Source: Bidens hawaiensis | Lineage: Eukaryota > Streptophyta > Magnoliopsida > Asterales > Asteraceae | DNA: 64,000 nucleotides | Assembly: GCA_021521415.1 (NCBI GenBank) | Contig: JAIQDT010001935.1 | Coordinates: forward strand, 28,589 to 92,588 | Direction: 5' to 3' | Shown: positions 52,857 through 63,839 of the stretch, one piece after another | Layout of the letters: each line of letters starts with the position of its first letter | Position numbering within the stretch: the stretch's first letter is position 1 | Translations under genes and position numbers: made by a program | The notes under the pieces: model-generated | Seen by the model: only the letters and a program-made list of their open reading frames with translations | The model's database searches: none | Told to the model about the DNA's origin: nothing

Positions 52857-54915
52857 TACAACCATACAACCATCCTTTCCTTCTTTTATTAACCTTATCA
52901 CGTTCATACACATAAGCATACATATCATACTTACCTTATACATAGCGTTACAACCTGACAGTACGTGCAATATCCGAAGATCGTTCACGTACCATCAAGC
53001 AATCATTCATACATTTCTTGTTATTCACATAAGGCATACACTTATCTCTTAGGATAAATGTATTAACAACATATTGAGTATGCACACAGCCCCGAAAACA
53101 TAACACATAAATGGGGCTAGAAACTCACCTGAATCCTGTTACGCTCTCCGTTAATCGTTATTCCTCTCTTGAGCTGTGCACGGCTAACTGTATAACATTT
53201 ACATGTATCAATTAACTACTACTACTCATGTAGTATTTCTATCTTTATATAACCCACAACGAACGGGGGTCCGGGGGCAGCGCCCCTGCAGCGGGGTCTA
53301 GGGGCAGCAGCCCCTAGCAGGGTACAAGGGGCAGAGCCCCTGGCTGGGGTCGAGCTGCCAAGTCAGCTTGAGTTTTTAATTTCCATTAACTGTCTTAACA
53401 CATTTTTCATTAGGTTTTTAATTTATTTTCTCATTTGCTAACTCTAGCGAACTTATCATTAAGCGAACTTAACAATAAGCGAACTTAACATTAAGCGAAC
53501 TTATCGTTAGTGAACTTAAGCATAGGCAAAATTAGTGTTCGGCGAAGTTAACCCTAGGCGAACATATGCTAGGCGAAGTTGAGCATTAGTGAACTTAGCC
53601 TTAGGCGAAGTTATCATGGGCGAACTTATCACCAGGCGAAGTTACAGTTTGGCGAACTTGGCCTTAGGCGAAGTTAACCTTAAGCGAACATATGCCAGGC
53701 GAAGTTGTCAGGGGCGAACTTGGCTGGCGAACTTGCTTGCAAGCGAACTTGCTTGAAGGCGAAGTTGGCTTGCAGGCGAAGTTATTCAGCATTCGCCTCT
53801 ATTCATTCGTAATCACCAGAATCACCCTCGTTTCAACGAGAAATTCTTGGATATGACGTTAACAAGTCCCGCAATCATTCCCATGGCCTTGTTCGGGTAA
53901 AACTTAGCCCGGAATGACGTAAAGTTTGGACCTTTATGGTAAAAACGTTCAATACAACGTAAACTTTAATGGTCAAGAACATACCTTTTGGGCTCGTTCG
54001 ATCTTGGTTAGCTTGTTTAGGAACTCTAGATCTCGTGTAGGACTCGAATAACAAAAATCAAATCACAACTAACGTTTACTCTCTTTCGGATCTTGCTCGT
54101 TTCTCTCTCTCGGCCGCCGGCCGTACATGGTGGTGTGGTGTATGTGTTTTAGGAGTGTGTTAGATAATAAGATGGTAAGAATGAGTATTTAGGGTTTTAG
54201 GTTGGTTGAGGGGATATTTATATCCCTTAAATCCCATGGACCTAAGGCCCATTCCCATTTAACCCACCTTAATTAATCTAAGTCCATGATCCGTTCTTTA
54301 CTCGATATTACATAATTAATAACGCGAAATCACTAAACGTAACTTTCTTAATTTATCATTATAATATTCAGGATGTTACAATTAAGGGGGATTTTACTAC
54401 TAACTATATTTAACAAATTAAAAATATTTAATAAAACTTAAGACGACTTAACCTGGACTTTATCCGGATGATGACGAACAACCACCTAGGCTAGAATCCC
54501 TAATGTATCAATTATCAAATGGTTGGAAAATGCTAAGTTATGGAACCAGGATCTTAAACTATTCACTTAATGGGAAACCGAACAGGACCCTTGACCTTTC
54601 TCAAGAAGACTCCTGATTGAGGTTTTAATTAGACTCCCTTACGGTCGAATTTATTTTATGACAAGAACCTCTATAAGAAATCCTACCTTACAGCGCGGAA
54701 ATCAAAGGTAGTTTAAAGAACTCAGTTGACTCGCTAGAAAACGTTAATTAATCAAACTTAGACGGACTCCTTACGAAGAACTAAATCTAGCAATATTAAT
54801 CAACAAAGATCTAACAATAACCATCACCTTACAACTTTTTAGGTTAGCAGCACACTTTTATTAGATTGACTAAATATATTATTCCTATGATCTTATTGCA
54901 AGTCAATCATAAACC

Positions 54916-55797
54916 TCAACCAGGAGGCTTCTCCTTGATCCTCTTCCCATCGGTGCTCCTCAACACTCTCCTCTTAAAATCAGTTGGGAAGAAACTAATT
55001 TCCAAACATATATAGGCCCAAAAATACGCATTCAGCTCAATCCACCCATTAATAAAATTATGAAAATATGACCAACTCTACACACTTAGATTCCTGAGCC
55101 CATATTTCTTCTTTCTCGGTGCTCTTGATTTACGTGGCGATCCACGAACAACTATTTTTAAAAACCGATCAGCTTTACCACGCAAATGCGGATGATCTTT
55201 CACAATGACATGCAGTTCTTCATTCTTCAATTCTTCGGATATCTCTTGTGATTCATCTTTGACATTTAGTTTTTTAACCGGCTCCCTGAATAACAAAACT
55301 TCAAGCTCCTCAATATCTCTTTCGGGGTTAAAATCTCTCTCATCTATATCAGCTACACCCGCAAAATCTTCACCAAATTCATCCCTTAACTCGTCTTCCC
55401 AAGAGAGAATACGTTCCTCTGTCTTATCCTGCAATCCAACATCCTCAAACTTGATCGTCGGCTCATAAAATTGTATTTTAGACTTTAAGCCTCGTCGAAA
55501 ATCATCCATTATATCTTAAAGTGGTGCTTTTGGATTAATTCTATGGGTGACACGTAAAATATCGTATAATATCTCTTCTGGATGTGGTATGTGATCCATC
55601 ATTGCACCAGATGAGTCTTTACAACCAATAATATTCCCCATCTTAACATACACCACGCAGAATCTGGGTTGGTAGCTGTTTTTATCTTGGTGGTCAATAA
55701 TTGCTTGTATTTCTAACTCCCATATGCTTAAACATCTTTGATCTTTATGAGGATTTTCTTCAACTTTGGCCCTGTAGTAATAATCCATGAAGATCAC
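54916..55797 (-). pseudogene. B: small gag-like ORF, second copy
   Basis: One minus-strand frame of about 293 codons with two in-frame stops (TAA near 55516-55518; TAG at about 55078, where the first copy has Trp). Order: MDYYYRAKVEENPHKDQRC, CVVYVKMGNIIGCKDSSG, HRINPKAPL, stop, YEPTIKFEDVGLQDKTEERI, acidic WEDELRDEFGEDFAG, VKDHPHLRGKADRFLKIV, basic RGSPRKSRAPRKKKYG, stop, WSYFHNF, then FFPTDFKRRVLRSTDGKR. Homologous to the first copy and to the element A ORF. Because E is absent here, this is the best-preserved version. Function unknown. Confidence 0.72.
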
Positions 55798-55864
55798 TGC
55801 AAAGATAAACTTAAACAGAAAAGGATCACGAGCACCAAATAGTAGTAAAATAAAAAAATAAAAA

Positions 55865-55896
<32 letters not shown>

Positions 55897-56070
55897 TAAA
55901 GAAAACTAAACTAATTAAAAGAAATTAAACTAAACTATATTAACCTAACTCCTACGACTCAAAACAAACTATAAAATCAAACTTCTTAAACTCCTACGAC
56001 TCAAACGAAAATAAAACAAATAGCACGTACGTAGCAAATAAGTCCACGCTAATAACGCAATCGCCAAGAG
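55798..56070 (-). other. B: leader between primer site and ORF
   Basis: No coding sequence. It contains an AT microsatellite (55871-55898) that is also present in the first unit (30822-30843). Confidence 0.6.
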
Positions 56071-56089
56071 TCCCTGGCAACGGCGTCAA
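56071..56089 (-). promoter_or_regulatory. B: primer-binding site, tRNA-Asp type
   Basis: TTGACGCCGTTGCCAGGGA on the minus strand, close to TGGCGCCGTTGCCGGGGA, located 5 bp after the right LTR end. Confidence 0.75.
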
Positions 56090-56094
56090 AAACT

Positions 56095-57885
56095 TGATGT
56101 GCTAAAAGTAGTCTAATTATTAATAACCAAAAATAAGCTAATCTAGACACTAAGTAATAATTCTAGACTCTTAATTTAATTAAAACTACTAACCGACAGG
56201 TGCACCGGTCGACTCTAGTACAGCTAAGTAAGTCCGGATATTGAACCCACGAGACTCTTTAAATTACGTTAACTAGCTAACTTAGACTTAACTATTTACA
56301 CGGCTATTATTTATTATTATTAAGGGGGGTTTTACTACTAACTATATTTAACAAATTAAAAATATTTAATAAAACTTAAGACGACTTAACCTGCACTTTA
56401 TTCGGATGACGACGAACAACCACCTAGGCTAGAATCCCTAATGTATAAATTATCAAATGGTTGGAAAATGCTAAGTTATGGAACCAAGATCTTAAACTAT
56501 TCACTTAATGGGAAACCGAACAGGACCCTTGACCTTTCCCAAGAAGACACCTATGGAATCCTAATAAGCTATTAAAATTACCGGTTTTAATTAGACTCCC
56601 TTACGGTCGCTAATTTATTTTATGACAAGAACCTCTATAAGAAATCCTACCTTACAGCGCGGAAATCAAAGGTAGTTTAAAGAACTCAGTTGAATCGCTA
56701 GACAACGTTAATTAATCAAACTTAGACGAACTCCTTACGAAGAACTAAATCTAGAAATATTAATCAACAAAGATCTAACAATAACCTATCACCTTACAAC
56801 TTTTTAGGTTAGCAGCACACTTTTATTTGATTGACTAAATATATTATTCCTATGATCTTATTGCAAGTCAATCATAAACTAGTCAAGAACACACAGTAAA
56901 TGACCTAACAAAATCCTATTATATGACATACAATCACCAAGGGAACTGCGAAACAATAAAAATCGCCAAACAAACCTAAGCACACATATGCATCAAATAA
57001 AATTCAAGAAACCTTTTACTTAATCATAACCCATAAACGAAAACAAAATCCAAACTAAATCCAACGTCAACAAAAGTTTATCATAACCTAGGCGGTCCAA
57101 GGGTTTAGCCAACAACCATACTCAAGAACAAAAGAAAATACCCTGGTTCAAATAATGAATTCATAAAGATAATAATAAATTCAAACCAATAGTAATGATG
57201 TTTGATTGAGTATGTGTTGAACCCGGATGCTCTCCGCACAAACCAAGATACTCTCTCTTTTTGTTGTTGCCCTCCTTGATGTTGAACCCTTCTGTTCGTC
57301 TCTTCTTATTTCCATCCGTAGGGTTCCCCCCCCCCCCCCCCCCTCAGCCGACCACTCTAATAATAATAATGTTCTTTTTATTCTCTGGATGTTCTAACCG
57401 ACATGCCATATTGCCATTCCTTTGTTTTTTTTTTAAATTCTTTTGAATATCCTTGGACTAGCCCAAATGCTAAAGTGTTAAACGAGCCCATCAAGTGAAA
57501 TAAATGATAAAGTCCACTTTTTAGAATTTGATCATGACCTAAACCAACAAAACAAGTATTCAACATTCTCATTTATATAAATATATTTCATACCTTTTAT
57601 GTTTTCTCTTTTCTCTTTATTTATATATGAATTATTATAAAAGTTCATTTTCTCTTTATACAAAATTTGGCGTAAAGAAGATTGATATATATAAAATTGT
57701 TTAAAGCTTCACTCGTCGATTACAAGTTTAGTAAAAATACTCAATATAGCTCATTGTCTCATGAAACCTTAAATCCTCACATATGAACCAACTAAGAATA
57801 ATAAATTATTAAAAATCTAGCTCAAAAGTACTTAAAACTATAGGGAAATATTTATATAATAATATGTATAATTTATACCACATGA
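56095..57885 (-). repeat. B: right LTR
   Basis: 1791-bp minus-oriented copy of the left LTR. The start is at 57885, where the terminal bases read CATGA instead of ATCA-type (two substitutions). The C-run at about 57326-57343 mirrors the G-run of the left LTR. Confidence 0.87.
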
Positions 57886-58070
57886 ATATAATATTATAAT
57901 AGACATCGATCATTAATAAACCGATGTTTGTCATATTATAGTGACGCTAAGAAAAACATAAGGAGTTCAAAATGATTTTTTTCGTAAAGTCGTTATAAGT
58001 TTTTACGAACCTTTAAACTCGTTTTAAACTTTGATGAAACTTGAGGGGGGTATTTTGAAAATATATATTA

Positions 58071-58081
58071 TATATATAAAC
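58071..58081 (+). promoter_or_regulatory. F: TATA-like box
   Basis: TATATATAAAC about 290 bp from the LTR start (B removed), followed by AAACCCTAAACC and a long CT-rich leader (58280-58450). Confidence 0.55.
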
Positions 58082-58765
58082 ACAAAAAAACCCTAAACCT
58101 AACATTAACATCACAAACAACCAGCCGCACCTTCTTCTTCCTCTCGGCATTCCGGCGCCGATTTCCGGCGGCCGAAGACCTCCGGCGAACACCTCCGACC
58201 ACCACCGACCTCCGACACCACCACTCCCCCACCTCCAGCCGTCCCAGCCCCCTCTCCCTTTCCCCGCGTTTTTCCGGCGTACCTATCTCTCTCTACGCAT
58301 TTTTCCGGTGACCGGAAAACCGGCCACCGGTGTATTACCGTGCCATTCCGTCTCTCTATCTCGCTCGGATCTCTCTATCTCTCTCGGCTCTCTCTCTCTC
58401 TCTCGCTCTCTTCTCTCTCCTCATCTCCCTCTCTCTCTTCTCTCTCTCTCTGTTCCGTTCCCGGCGGCCGGAATCGGCCTCGGCGACGTCTGTTTCTTTG
58501 TCTCCGGCAGTTTCGGCTCGGGTTCTTCAAGGTGTAAAGTCACGAGCATATACTCATATAATAGGTAAATTTATTTTGGGTTTTGGTATTGTTAGTTTTC
58601 GTATAGAGATTGTCAGATTTAAACCGTTAATAATCGGTTATATTGTTGGTTATATAATCTGAAAACGATTTGGATTGGGTATAGAGTTATTTTGATTTGG
58701 GGAAAAGATGAACACCCGGGAAATGGATATGTTATTTTCTTATGGGTTTAATTAAAAGTAGTTAT

Positions 58766-58836
58766 CTTGGCTCGGTTGGTTTGTACGTTAGTTGTTAGGC
58801 TAGAGGTCTCGGGTTCGAGTCTCCTCCTAAACCGAT
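58766..58836 (+). other. tRNA-like sequence with Pol III A and B boxes inside LTR F
   Basis: TGGCTCGGTTGG (58768-58779) fits the tRNA A box, and GGTTCGAGTCTCC (58812-58824) fits the B box; the spacing is normal for a tRNA or tRNA-derived SINE. A full cloverleaf with a clean acceptor stem is not obvious, so I do not call a tRNA gene. It could be a SINE head or an LTR-captured tRNA relic. Confidence 0.5.
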
Positions 58837-58889
58837 TTTGTGTTATCGTTGTTAAAAGTCGTATAATTAGTATAAAACTATTTAAATAT

Positions 58890-59400
58890 ATAAAACTCAC
58901 TATTGATATTATTATTATTATTATTATTATTATCATTATTATTATAAATATTAAAGTTTTTATTAATATTTTTAAAAGTCATATTATTGTTATCTATTAA
59001 AAACATTTTTTATCATTAATTACTAGGGATAATAGTAATATAGTTATTTTATGAACTCGTTTAGAAATTGAACCAACATCGAGTATGGTATCATTATTCA
59101 CTATTAATATTAATTATTATTATTACTATTTTTATCAACAACACTTTAAATTATTACCAAGATTTCTATTCTATAACTATTAATATTAGTATTATTAATA
59201 GTAATTATTATTATAATTATTATACTATATTATTATTATTAAAAATAATTATTGTTATTATTGTTAACATCATTATTTTATATATCTATATATATAACCT
59301 ATTTTTAAAGTCATTATAATCATTAATATATTTATCATTAATAACATCATTATAAGCTTTATTATCTATTCATTTTTATAAAACCGAACTCTTAAATTAA
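58890..59400. repeat. F: ATT/TTA-rich low-complexity stretch
   Basis: Long runs of ATT and TTA triplets with degenerate copies. Open frames here on either strand (Ile/Asn/Tyr only) are compositional. Confidence 0.8.
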
Positions 59401-60479
59401 GCTCGTCTTGTTTCTATTTTGATATTGGTTTAGTTATTTAAAAGACCAATAAAATAATAATATTTTATTTTAAATTATCAATTAAGTACGAGTCCCTAAT
59501 CATTAACAAATTAACCGGTAATCCGATTTACAAACGAACCTCATCATTCATTGTTTCTAATATAGTTTCATTATGGTTTCAAGTTCATTAATATATATTA
59601 CATTATTTATTTTAGCTAAGGTGTTTATCGTTTCAAGTCGGATCTGTTCGTTTACCGTTCGAGCTTCATTTATTTATCTGTTTATTTCTCGGTTCATCAA
59701 TCGATGTGAGTACTTTCATACCCCGTTTTTCATCTTTCGTTTTGGGGTGACATTTCATACTTATCAAACTAAATGCTTTATTTACTAGAATCTTTAAACC
59801 CACAAACGTGATTGTATACTTTACTTAAATAATTGCTCGATTTGGTGTTCTATGCTTACATGCTTATGTGTTTATCGCTTTTGAATGGTGGAACTATAAA
59901 TCCTAGACCATTTCGCAACCCCTTATCGCAAGGTGTCGTTAACGTAATGCAATTAACTATAACTATAAAATCCTAGACTACTTGGCAACCCCTTGTAGCT
60001 AGGTGGTGCTAATGTGTTTAGCAATTGTCAACAAAATTCTAGATATTTGGCATTCCTTTATAGCTAGGTGTCGCTAACTTGTTTAGCGATAACTATTTTA
60101 TCCAAGTTTATAGCTTTTATTTATTGTTTTGTATACAAGTTTTGTGGCTTTTTATTACTATATACTTATATGCTCAAACTTATGAATTGCTCACCAACCT
60201 TTGTGTTGACAAACTTTATTTTATGAAATGATACAGGTTTGACTTTTGTTGACTCGAGGACTTGACGAAAAACGTTATCAAGACTATTAGGGTATTAGTA
60301 AAACGAACAATATGATTGATACTTGTTTTCAAATTTGTTTATATGAACGAGATGGGGTTTTTATTGATTTATGAAATAAAATGAGTTAATTAAACATTGT
60401 CACTTTAAATAGTGTCTTGTGTATTTGGGCAATCGGTTGCGCCCCGGCATATTCCGCCGCCTTTGGTCGGGGTGTGACA

Positions 60480-60834
60480 ATATATGTCCCTCAAACTTTG
60501 AGTAACCAACATAATTTTATGCGAAAGAATTAAAATAAAACACACCACAATCGCCCTAGTTGCTTTCAGTCTTCAGTTGAATGGCTATCCCATATGTTTA
60601 CAAGTAGATGACATGACCAAACATATACAAGTATATGTCCCTCAAACTTGAGTAACCAACGTAATTTTAAGCGAAAGTGTGAAAATTTTTATATTAATTT
60701 TTACTTCTTTTTTAATTTATAAAACACACACACACTCTTTTTGAATTTTTTTTAATTTTCTCCCCCAAAATTTGTGCAAAAATTTTACCAAAGAAAATGA
60801 AAGCATTTATGTACAAATTTAACCTCAAAAAGAC
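60480..60834 (-). ncRNA. O: post-pol RNA-hairpin module
   Basis: Minus-strand counterpart of the D module: hairpin ACATATA-CTTG-TATATGT (60621-60638), GGGATAGCCATTCAACTGAAG and AGGGCGATTG. A second module begins at 60480 and continues at 24637, interrupted by F inside its hairpin. Putative cis RNA element. Confidence 0.5.
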
Positions 60835-63800
60835 TCAATCATCGAAACGAAGCATTTTAAGAAACCCCACAAGCACATTAAATCTGGTTGTTCCGACCGG
60901 TCTTGTAATAAAGTCCGCCACATTATTATCTGTGTGAGCTTGCTCAAGATGAATCAATTTTAGGTCGTAACAGTCACGAATAAAATGAATTTTAATGTCA
61001 ATGTGCTTGGTTTTTGAATGCTGAACATGAATTTTGACAATAGCAATAGCAGCATCATTATCGCAAAAGATTGGAGTATCAAGAAATTCCAAACCGTAAT
61101 CCAGAAATTGATGTTGCATCCAGATAACCTGTGAACAGCAGGCTGACGTAGCAACATACTCAGCCTCATCAGTGGATGTAGACACCGTTTGTGGTTTCTT
61201 GCACTGCCATGAAATGAGTCGATCACCCAAGAATTGACATCCCGCAAACGTAGATTTCCTGTCAATATCATCTCCACCGTAATTGCTATCAGTAAAAGCA
61301 TATAAGTCAAAATCTGAGTTTTTGGGATACCAGAGACCTATATTAGGTTGCCCTTTCAGATATCTAAAAATACGTTCAATATCAATTAAATGAGAGAGTT
61401 TAGGATTATTCTGGAAGTGGGCGCATTGACAGACAACGAACATGATGTCAAGGTGACTGGCGGTGAGATACATCAAGGATCCGATCATTGACCGATAATA
61501 AGTTTGATCTACTGGATTCCCTTCAGGATCAGATGAAAGAAGGGGTCGTTCTGCCATAGGAGTTGTCACGCTCTTAGAATCTTGAAACTCGAACTTTGCA
61601 AGCATGTCTTCGACATATCTTCCTTGATGCAGTAGAATTCCCGTCGAACACTGATGAACCTGTAATCCTAGAAAAGTTGTCATCTCCCCCCCCCCCCCAC
61701 AACGAACTCATTTCAAATCTCTTCTTTATGACTTCTTCAAATTCAGAACATAGTGCAGTACTTGTAGACCCGACGATGATGTCATCTACATAAATCTGAA
61801 CCAAGATCAGGTCCTTCCCAACAGTTTTGTTAAACAGTGTCTGGTCGATGGTTTCTCTCTTGTATCCATGCCTAGTAGATGAGCTGTCAAGGTTGCATGC
61901 CATGCCCGAGGCACTTGGTGTAGACCATAAAGGGCTTTGTCTAGCTTGTAAACATGAGTTGGATGATTTGAATCAACAAACCCTGGTGGCTGATCCACTG
62001 AATCTCCTTCTTGACTTCTCCATACAAAAACGCTGTCTTGACATCCATATGGTAAACCGTGAATCCCATGTAGGACGCATATGCCAGAAAAATCCGAATG
62101 GCCTCAAGTCGAGCCACAAGAGCACACACTTCAGTGTAGTCTAAGCCTTCAACCTGAAGAAAACCATGAACTACGAGCCACGCTTTGTTTTGAACAATAA
62201 CACTAGTATCGTCTTTCTTGTTACGGAAAACCCATATTGTATCTAACGCTTTCTTTCCAACCGGAAGCTCAACTAATCTCCAAACCTTGAGTTTTTCAAA
62301 TTGATTCAATTACTCATGCATGGCGTCCACCCAGCTTAGCTCTTGTTGCGCCATTTCAACTGACTTAGGCTCAATCTAAGAGATGAAACAAGAAAATAAA
62401 CAGTTGTTGATGTGTCCGATCTGACTTCTGGTTGACACTCCTGTTTCAAGAGGACCTATGACATTGTCAATTGGATGATATCATTGAATTCTTGTTGGAA
62501 TTGAATGTCCGAGAACAAAGCTGGTAGAAGGTAAATTTGTTGGATTTTCAAGGATTTGAGTAAGAGGGTTATTCCATCCAAATGTCGTCGTACTGTGTGA
62601 GTACAAATTACTGGAAATGTATTCATTTGGTATGATATCTAGGAAGAGAGTGCTTCCAAAAATTTGACGAATCATACTCTCCCCTTCAATTGATGAAGCA
62701 TCGACTGCAGGTGCTGGTGAAGACACAGTTTCGGTAACATTTTCTTTTTGACTAGCTGACAACGGCTAAGTGGTGTCCAATGATTCTGAAGGATCAATAC
62801 CCAGCACTAGAGACATATGAGAGTCAGTAGGTATGTCTTCTTCTTCATCAATAGAATTTGAAGAACCAGCACCCGAAATTATGTATCGACAACTGGAAAC
62901 ACATTAAAAGGCTTAAAAAGTTCAGTATAAATAAATAACCAGTCAGGACCGACTTGAACACCAGCCTCATTTTATTCTAGCCAGCACTAATCGTAAGATT
63001 CCACTATTTGATTCGTTGACTTGTTGTAAACTCTGCAGGCGGTACGACCAGCATATCCAACAAAGTAGAAATCAACAGCCTTGGCTCCAAACTTGGAGTC
63101 GATTCAAGATTCAGTAGAGTACATGGACAGCCAAAAGCCCGAAAATGTGCAACTGTGGCCTTGTGACCATAAACAACCTCAAACAGAGTCTTCATATGAG
63201 ATTTGTTGATCAGCACTCGATTTTGAACATAACATGCCGTGTTAACAGCTTCTGCCCAGAACAACAAAGGCAACTTTGAATCACACAGCATAGTTCTTTT
63301 CGCCTCGATAAGAGTCTTGTTCCTTCTCTCAACAATTCCATTTGGTTGCGGTGTCTGAGCTGAGTTGAACTGTTTTTTCGGCACAAAAATAATTCAGTGT
63401 TGAGTTCTTAAATTCCGTGCCATTGTCATAGAGAATACCCTTCAGCTTTAAATTGAGTTGATTCTCCATAAGCACCACAAAGCGTTTTATTAATTCTGCA
63501 TTCTAACTCTTATTTGATAAGAAAAACACCCAAGTGAAACGTGAGTAGTCATCAGTAATAACTAGACAATAAGAGATGTGAGAGAGAATCAAAACATGAA
63601 TTGGACCGAACAGATCCATATGCAGTAATTCAAAACTGATGAAATGGTATTAACAAGTTTTGGCTTGTGAGATTTACGATTGTGTTTACCCAGAGCGCAA
63701 GACACGGATTTTTCAATAGTAACAAAATCCTTGACTGGTAAACCGCGCACCAAGTCGTTTTCAGCAAGCCGATTTAAATTTTTAATGTTTTCATGACCAA

Positions 63801-63839
63801 GACGATGCCAAAGCATGGCATTATGTTCTGACACTTTGA
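60835..63839 (-). pseudogene. O: SIRE-type Copia pol, decayed
   Basis: Order from high to low coordinate: GAG-preintegrase (LWHRLGHENIKNL, CALGKHNRKSHKPK), integrase (TPQPNGIVERRNKTLIEAKRT, FWAEAVNTACYVQNRVL), linker, RT ([55 protein letters not shown]) and RNase H (FTDSNYGGDDIDRKSTFAG, TDEAEYVATSACCSQVIW, KHIDIKIHFIRDC). At least six frames are needed to follow it, and there is a poly-C run at 61687-61697 in a frame break. The YVDD block is intact. It is the host element into which F inserted. The 5' part lies beyond the window. Confidence 0.85.

Larger units (their letters stand above)
31270..54380 (-). mobile_element. C: full-length Tekay/Del-like chromovirus, TSD ATTAA, 5' LTR interrupted by D
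   Basis: Minus-strand Ty3/gypsy element with a perfect ATTAA duplication (31265-31269 and 54381-54385). The 3' LTR is 31270-33462. The 5' LTR is 38509-39197 plus 52857-54380 and is split by D. The interior of 5.05 kb encodes gag, protease, RT, RNase H and integrase in chromovirus order, with a tRNA-iMet primer site next to the 5' LTR and a polypurine tract (AAGGAGGGAAGACT) next to the 3' LTR. The two LTRs differ at few positions, yet the coding part has several frameshifts and stops, so the copy is recent but dead. Confidence 0.93.
38509..54380 (-). repeat. C: 5' LTR, in two pieces around element D
   Basis: Pieces at 38509-39197 and 52857-54380. The target duplication of D, TACAA, is at 39193-39197 and 52857-52861. 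It contains the tandem array (38931-39180), GC hairpins (about 53266-53345) and the word array (53450-53795), all matching the 3' LTR. Confidence 0.92.
31041..54914 (-). repeat. B: partial LTR (3' part), second copy, split by element C
   Basis: Pieces at 31041-31269 and 54386-54914. It ends after AATCATAAAC and switches to CTCAACCAGGAGG, the same junction as in the first copy at 27557. Together with the primer sites this shows a tandem duplication of the unit. Confidence 0.85.
24741..57885. mobile_element. B: composite Athila-like non-autonomous element with two inverted U3 ends, TSD ATATA
   Basis: The composite begins with a plus-oriented LTR (24741-26533, starting TGATATGGTATAAAT) and ends with a minus-oriented LTR (56095-57885) whose start forms the right edge. 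Both edges are therefore LTR 5' ends. The 5-bp flanks are ATATA (24736-24740 and 57886-57890). Without nested elements E, C and D it is about 7.7 kb. The interior, from the right on the minus strand, is full LTR, primer site, ORF, LTR 3' part, primer site, ORF, LTR 3' part, and then a palindromic polypurine-tract pair. No pol domains are present. Confidence 0.82.
24638..60479 (+). mobile_element. F: gypsy solo LTR, TSD ATACA/ATATA, interrupted by composite B
   Basis: The outer pieces are 24638-24740 (starts TGTGACATTC) and 57886-60479 (ends GGTCGGGGTGTGACA), together about 2.7 kb. Flanks are ATACA (24633-24637) and ATATA (60480-60484), one mismatch. The O sequence on both sides rejoins into the post-pol module of a SIRE-type element. 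Orientation is plus, from the TATA-like box at 58071 followed by a CT-rich leader. No internal domain is seen. Much of 58870-59400 is an AT-rich ATT/TTA microsatellite-like stretch; a tRNA-like Pol III promoter lies at 58766-58836. Confidence 0.82.

Noticed and set aside
58308..58662. Ser/Leu-rich open frames in several frames
   Set aside because: Translation of a CT-rich LTR leader; three overlapping frames with the same composition and no domain.
58766..58836. Functional tRNA gene
   Set aside because: A and B boxes are good but I could not pair an acceptor stem or fix an anticodon loop, so it is reported only as tRNA-like.
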